Shown: positions 57,926 through 64,000 of the stretch, piece after piece | Position numbering within the stretch: the first letter of the stretch is position 1 | Layout: each line of letters opens with the position of its first letter | DNA from: Neoceratodus forsteri | Taxonomy: Eukaryota > Chordata > Ceratodontiformes > Ceratodontidae | Direction of reading: 5' to 3' | DNA length: 64,000 nt | NCBI GenBank assembly: GCA_016271365.2 | Contig: CM057454.1 | Span: 694,973,501-695,037,500, forward strand | Translations under genes and position numbers: made by a program | The notes under the pieces: model-generated | The model's input: only the letters and a program-made list of their open reading frames with translations | What the model was told of the DNA's origin: nothing | Database searches by the model: none

Positions 57926-60900
57926 TAATGCTATCTTTTATTTTTTTTTTATTTATTTAAGGGAATGAGATACACCTTTGAGCCAGGGGTTCTTTTACAA
58001 AGGTTCCACATCAGGTTACTTGAAACATTAGGACAGGCAGTGGTATTGTGCAAAAGAAAAATAAACATAGCAGCCAGAGGGCTTTGTCAATTATCAAAAC
58101 ATCACAATTGTGCAAATCACTTCTATAACAAATTAAACAATATAGATTCATATCTGTAGCCATCCGACAGAGGAGGCAAGACCAGAGGCTGGTGTAAAGA
58201 GGAGAAAGTAAGGGAGTGGGGGTGGGTCAGGGGCAGGGTCAGTGAGGAGGTGTGTGGAGGGGAGTAGAGGAGGAGGGAAGGAGGAAGGAGTAGGAGGGAA
58301 GGGTGGGGTATGTGGGGTGGGGGATAAACCATTTAGGTGTAGCAGTTGCAGGAGGCACAGGAGATGAGGTATTGATGCAGGCTGAGCTTAAAGGCACCAA
58401 GGGTTGCTTTGCTGGTAACCTCTTCTGGCAGGGTGTTGAACCAGGAGGAGGCTCTGAAAAAGAATGATCATTTGCCTTGGGTAGTCCTGCAAAGGGGAAC
58501 AGTGAAGGAGAGGTTGTTTGAATTCCTGGTTTGTCATGGGCCACTATATGGTCTCAGCAGTGCCTGTGATCCAGGGTGTAGTAGGTCCAATGTTTGCTTT
58601 TTTGCTAGGATGCAGATTTGATATTTAATTCTGCCAGATAGTTGGAGCCAGTTTGCATGTTCGTAGATCTCGCAGGTGTGTGTAAGGCAGTTTGTAGATG
58701 TTTGGAGATGACATGTCTTATTTAGTGCTGTGGCGATGCATCAGAGAGCTGTGTCAGTGGCAGACCCGTAGATCACAAGCCCATAGTTTACTACAGAGTT
58801 ACTGAACTGTGAATGGCAGTGATTAGGGCTTCATCTGTGAGGCAGTTCTTATGTCTATAGAGCAGGCTTATGCAGGTATTCACAGTTTTTGCTATGTAGT
58901 TGATATGTTTAGAGTATCCAAGTGTTGGGTCAAGAGTCACCCCAAGATATTTAAATAGATGTACTTTTCATGGGTGGCCCCATTGCTGTTTGAGATAGAG
59001 AGGTCTCTGATTTTATGTTTGCTGTGGGTACCTTGGAAGAGCATTGATTTGGTTTTGCTGTAGTTAAGAATAAGCTTGTGGGATTTAAACCATGACTCTA
59101 CATCAGTGAAGCTTTCTTGTAGTAGCAACTGAAGGAAGGAGGGGTCAGGTGGGAGGTGAAGATGACAGCATTGTTGGCATAGAGTAGGATTTTTTTCTGG
59201 GCAAGATGAAGGGAGGGTGTTTAGGAAAATGCTGAAAAGCATAGGTCTCAGGATGGATCCTTGTTGGACTCCTGATCAGACCAAGAGGGGTGTTGAGAGG
59301 GATTCACTAACTTTAACCTGCTGTGTTCAGTCATTGAGGTAGCTTTGAAGCCAAAGAGTTGTGTCTGGAAATAGACCTATTAGAGATAGTTTTTGAAGTA
59401 GTAGTGAATGGTTGACAGTGTCAAATGCCTTAGCTAGGTCAATGAAGGTGGCGCCAATGAGATTTCTTTGGTCCAGGGCATTGTGAATGTAGGAGGTAAG
59501 CTCTAGGAGTGCCGTGGTTGTGCTGTGGCCCTTGTGAAATCCGTGTTGTTCTTGACATAGCAGGTTATACTTAGTAAGGTATTCTATCAGTTGGTCAGCA
59601 GCTATTCTCTCCAGTGCTTTTGAGAAAGGGGGGAGAATGGAGATTGGTCTATAGTTGCTTGTAACAGATTTATCGCCACTTTTTTGGATAGGTGTCACCA
59701 TCGCTGATTTCCATTTTTGGGGGAACTGTGAGAGTATGAGAGATTTGTTAAGGATTTTGGTGAGGGGGGTTAGGACTTTATCAATGATAAGAGTGAGGTG
59801 TTTCAGGTTGAGGGAGTTGCTGCTTGATCTAGACTTTCCAAGTACTCGAAGGAGGTACTTTTTTGTGATGTCCTTGGAGACGACTTTGAAGTAGAATGGT
59901 GGCTTTCCCTCCAAATTTCTGACTTTGACTGAGTTAATGGTATCTTGAGGGGGATCAAAGAAAGTTGGTGGTAAAACATGGCTAAGGTTTGTAAATTCTG
60001 CATTAAAGGCATTTGCCATGGTGACTTGATCTGTAATGATGTAGCCATTTAGGTAGACTATAACAGGTGGGACTTTTGTTTTTTTTTTCCAGTTAGTTCC
60101 GTTAGGTTGGCCTAAAACTTATTTCCATCTTTCCAAGAGTTTGTAAGCACTCTTTTGTAGTAGTTGGCCTTTTCATTTTGAATCACGTGGGTGCAGGCAT
60201 TTCTTGCAGCTTTGAAGGCTTGAGCGTCTGCCCTGTTTCTGGTCAGTTTAGCACATTGCCAGAGGTGGTCCCAGTCCTTCATTTGCTCAAGGAGGCCAAG
60301 GTTGATCCAAGGGTTGTTAACACTTGTAATCTTGCATTTCATGAAGGGTGCATGTGCATCACAGGCTGTGTTGAAGCTTTGGATAAAGTAGTCAAGTGCA
60401 GTGTCCATGTCTGGAGCTGCATCTATAGGTGACCAGTCGTAATCTCGTAGCCATGTTTTTACTGGCCACAAGTGGCCAGGTAGTAGTTTTCTACTGTTGA
60501 TGATTTTAGGAGGAGTCTTAATGAATTTGTTGGACCATGAGAGTAGGACTGGTGAGTGGTCACTTATACAGTCGGGGAGAACTACTGTATCAGTAATGTG
60601 TTCAGGATGGTTTGTAAGAACCCAGTCCAGAAGAGTTGAGGTACCTGTTCTGTAGTTTACTCGGGTGGGTGTTTTAACCATTTGGGAGAAACTGGCAGCT
60701 ATCAAGGCATCTTTATACTTATGTGCACTGGGGAAGACCAATTTACCTTAAAAGTCCCCCAGAAGGATAGTTTCAGATTTCTGATCTAGGGAGTGAATGA
60801 CATCCACCTACGGAGTTCGATCCTCCGGTTGGTAAGTTTGGCAGGTATGTAGACTGATGCCACTGTCATTGTGTTTTATGGTGGGTCCCCAGGTGTATTT

Positions 60901-61002
60901 TTGTGGCATGAACCTGGATGTCACTCGCAGGGGTGAGGTATAGGCAGGGTGTGCCCAATTAGAGTGTCCTTTAGGTACAGGGCACAGCCTCCCCTTCTTG
61001 GA
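57926..61002 (-). pseudogene. Rex1-like LINE ORF2 and 3' UTR (copy A) with altered active site
   Basis: Minus-strand order: endonuclease RRGGCALYLKDTLIG near 61000, VASVYIPAKLT near 60870, QMVKTPTRVNYRTGTSTLLD and ISDHSPVLLSWSN (60741-60520), linker to 60112, RT open at 60019-59327 with SNYRPISILPPFSKALERIA, QEQHGFHKGHSTT and FIDLAKAFDTVNHSLLL. The active-site position at 59170-59181 reads YANN instead of YADD. C-terminus with a SWFNTLPEEV block near 58425 and a stop near 58342. The 3' UTR has a CCTTTG...CAAAGG hairpin (about 57978-58006) and an AAATAAATAAAA tail near 57940-57960. It is inactive. Confidence 0.87.
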
Positions 61003-61497
61003 TCATCTGTCTTGTCTGAAATGGTATAACCCAAAATTGTTATCTTCCCTGTTTGTCAAGATCCAGTCCAGCAAGGTATGATTGCCAGACCTGGAGTTAT
61101 GCTGAGTTGGAGATTTAATGATCTGAGAGAGATTGACTTCCTTCAAAAGGTCTGCATAGCTGGATTGTTTATTATCCATCCAATTTAGGTTAAAATTCCC
61201 AGTGAGTATAATGTCCCTAACTGGGGAGAGGGCAACAATATTGTGTAAGAGCTGTTTTAGACCATATAATCCACTTTTAGGTGGACTGTACATACAGCCC
61301 AAGTAAAGTTACTTAGAACTCCCTAATTCAAACTCACTGAGTCTGCATCAGTTTTAGCACTTGATGTGATGATTTTGTATTTCAAGTTCTCCTTGAAATA
61401 AAGCATGACCCAACCCTTCCTTTTTGGACTCAGATCTATCCTTTCTTAGAAAGTTATAGCCATTAATTTGGCAAAGTGAGTCAGGGGTAGTAGGTTT
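61003..61497 (-). pseudogene. Rex1-like LINE endonuclease fragment (copy B)
   Basis: The open minus-strand stretch 61302-61003 gives LTGNFNLNWMDNKQSSYADL and SPTQHNSRSGNHTLLDWILT, the middle of the APE nuclease. Upstream, VMLYFKENLKYKI lies near 61395. This region duplicates nuclease sequence also present in copy A but with different residues, so it is a second element. It stops where copy A starts. Confidence 0.78.
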
Positions 61498-64000
61498 TCA
61501 ATCAATCAATCAAAACCTTTATTTACCCAGGCGATCACCATTGACCAAGTTCATTTACAAGGTGGACCTGCAGTTTGCAAGGATGAGGTTACAGAATAGA
61601 GTACAAGTAAAATATTCATAAAACAACCATAGCAAGACGTATACAACAAAATATATACAGTGTAGAAATAAAGGTAAATAATATATACAGAGGCATGCTT
61701 TATAATCCTATCAATCAATTACATGTTCATAGCCTGTAAAGGAGTTCCTGGGATATAGAAAAGCGCGACGCATAGGAGGCAGGGACGCTGGCAGAAAGAT
61801 TCTGGGATACTAAGCAGGTGGTATCAGGGCATAAGGTGGGTGATGAGGGTGTTGCAGTGTATGTAATACCGTGGGACTGGAATGGACTAAGGTGAACGGT
61901 AGTACTGGTGGGACTAGAATGGACTGAGGAGGGAGTAATCTTGGTAAGGGAACACTTAGTTTGAGCAGGGAAGGACTTAGATTGAGCGGAAACATCAGCT
62001 GGACAACTAGGAATGGTGGAAACAGTTACAGAGTGCCACAAATGTTTTGGCATACAGGGTCTTGAACATAGCAAGACTAACAAGGGAGCTAAGTCTCAGC
62101 GATTTCTGTATCCTATTCCAAAGCGTGGATAGGACAATGCTTATGGCTGCTCTTCCAAAGTGAGTACTGACCTTAGGTACTTTCAAGGAAACCAGTGAGT
62201 GACTTCTCAAGGCATAATTCCCTGTCAGACTTAGTGGGAGACAGTCCAGCAATGTATTGTGGGAGTTTGTTGGTGATGGCTCGGAGCATCCAGAGGGCTG
62301 CATATCTATACCACCTGTGTTGAAGGGATGGCCAACCATAGCCGCATATAATGAACAGTGGTGGTGGAAAAGGGGAGGCCTGTTATAAATCTCAGAACTC
62401 TATGATACATCGTCCAATTTAGCAAGGTGTGAGGCTGGGCACTGGCCATATATGAAGTCATCATAGTCAATTAGTGAGAGGAATGTGGATTGGATGAGCT
62501 GTCTTTTGGCATCTGCGGTCAGGAGGTGATTTCTTCTGAAGGAGAGTCCAAGTCTCTGCCTCAGCTTTTTCAACAGTTCTTCTATATGTTCCACAAAGGA
62601 GAGTTTATTGTCTATTCAGACACCCAAATACTTGAATATCGGTACATATTCAAGATGTTCACCTAGTAAGGTGGAGATAGAAGGTAATGGACCAGCAGCG
62701 GCAGAATATGCCCCCTGGCCAGTTGGTGAGAATAGCATTGCCTTGGTTTTCTTGGTGTTAAGTAGCAGTCTTTTACTGAGGAGCTGGTGCTGCAGGGTGT
62801 TAAAGTCAGTTTGCAGGTCACACAGGCATCTTCAGGAGATTCACGGTTTATGTAGAGCACTGTGTCATCAGTAAACAGGTGAATGCTTGCTTCCTTAATG
62901 CCTACATCCAGGCTGTTGATATAGATAGCAAACAGTAATGGTCCCAATATGGACCCCTGAGGGACACCTCTTTTATCAGTTTAAGTGAAGAAAGCTCCCT
63001 TCAGCCTTGATTTGTTGTTGCCTACCAGTGAGGTAGTCATGGAACCAACACAAGGAGGTTTGGTCTAGGCCTATTGCTTGTAAAGTGGAGAGCAGCAACG
63101 TGGCCGACGGTGTGAAGGCCTTACTAAGATCCAGGAAAACTGCACAGATGAATTTTTGTTGTCTAAGTCCGCTGCCAGTCGTTAGTTACTTTTGCCAGGG
63201 TCGTAATGGTACTGTGCTTTGCTCTGAAGCCCTGACTGCATAGGGTTTAGTAAGTTTGAGTTGTCTATGAAAGATCTCCAGCTGGGTATCCACAATTTTT
63301 TCTAGGAGCTTGGAGAGTATGAGGAGGAGGGAGATCGGCCTATCATTATTTAGGTCATAGGGATCCCCTGATTTAAACAGGGGGATGACGTGAGCAACTT
63401 TCCATAACTGAGGGAGGAAACCTTGCAATAGGGACAGGTTGAATAAGTGAGAGGTAGGTGCAGCAAGGATGTGATAAGCAATTTTCAAGTAATATGGGTC
63501 AAAGAAGTCAGCCCCAGAACTTTTTTTAGTGTCCAATTTTAGGAGATCTTCAACTTCCTTTACGGAGGTGGGTAAGAATGAGAAGGTTACAATATTGTTG
63601 CTCGGTTCCAGGAGCTAAATGTTGATCTGTGGGTGTAGTCTGCTTACCGGTGCGTTATCGAATGCTAGGCCTGCAGTGGCAAAATGATTGTTGAAGGCCT
63701 GCAGGATCTCATTTCTGTTACTGATTATAGAATTGTCAGTGGTACTTTTGGAGGGAAGCACATTTCCTGGAGAATGACCAGTCAGTTATTTTAGTGTGGA
63801 CCAGAACTTGATAGGACATTTCTATGCAGAATCTAGCTCAGATTGGTAAAAATTGGCCTTGGCTTCTCTGACTATCTTAGTGCAGGCATTTCTAGCTGTC
63901 ATGAAGAGACACCAGTCTTCGTCTGTGTGTGATTTGCGAGCCTTTTTCCAGAGTTGATCTCTTTTTAGTAAGGCAGCCTAGAGGTCTACTGAGAACCAAC
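61498..64000 (-). pseudogene. Rex1-like LINE (copy C), running off the window
   Basis: The 3' tail is a TCAA repeat at 61498-61512 (GATTGATTGATT on minus), preceded by GGTAAATAAAGG and a hairpin region. The C-terminal coding lies near 62339-62010 with FGRAAISIVLSTLWNRIQ and TLYAKTFVALC. Upstream: the post-active-site region FRRNHLLTADAKRQLIQS (62594-62400), RT MGPLLFAIYINSLD and the box FTDD at 62864-62875 in LFTDDTVLYI, HVIPLFKSGDPYDLNNDRP near 63420-63350 and SSGADFFDPYYLKIA at 63520. Linker sequence continues to the window end, so the nuclease would lie beyond it. Multiple breaks. Confidence 0.85.

Overview
The window looks like intergenic DNA from a large, repeat-rich vertebrate genome. 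I found no convincing host gene exon, rRNA, tRNA or bacterial-type feature. Almost everything recognisable is a transposable element. Four LINE groups are present (L1/Tx1-like, L2-like, CR1 and Rex1-like), with a Penelope-like element, a Ty3/gypsy LTR retrotransposon, a MIR-like SINE fragment and many palindromic (foldback or MITE-like) elements and satellites. This mix fits an amphibian (a caecilian, for example), lungfish or similar sarcopterygian better than a mammal or bird. The species cannot be fixed from the sequence alone.

Layout. 1-10300: an antisense L1 (ORF1 at 9310-10215, ORF2 start near 8270, endonuclease at 1-774) is split by a complete 7.37-kb Ty3/gypsy element (780-8149). That element has 1.36-kb LTRs, a 5-bp target duplication GACAT, a tRNA-Leu(UAA)-type primer site, and domain order gag(SCAN-like)-PR-IN-RT-RNase H, so integrase precedes RT. 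10300-23440: a sense L1 in two parts (11416-12830 and 20655-23440) surrounds a possible LTR, an L2, an antisense Rex1-like LINE and a repeat block with 115-bp tandem monomers. An antisense L2 is nested in the distal L1 part. 23440-28395 is mostly old or unassigned DNA.

28.4-48.3 kb is the most unusual part: a cluster of palindromic elements and local satellites with one antisense L1 (32290-36119) among them. Two families stand out. One has ends like TTCTTTGCAAAA (28396, 29574, 42305). The other (36120-37395, 43390-44640, 46690-48310) is built from arrays of about 46-62-bp units carrying a CCCTGGTGTCTAG-like core; in two copies the array runs inward on both arms as mirror images. A four-unit satellite of about 295 bp lies at 39717-40790.

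45.9-56.5 kb holds one Penelope-like element on the plus strand. It is interrupted by a foldback element, then two head-to-tail antisense CR1 copies (one with about 710 codons still open), then an antisense L2. 57-64 kb is a series of antisense Rex1-like LINEs, the last running off the window end.

Nothing here forms an operon or pathway. The history is one of serial nesting: old L1 and Penelope copies were hit by younger LTR, CR1 and L2 insertions. The gypsy LTRs differ at 11 of 482 compared positions, and the CR1 frame is open, so those two look youngest.
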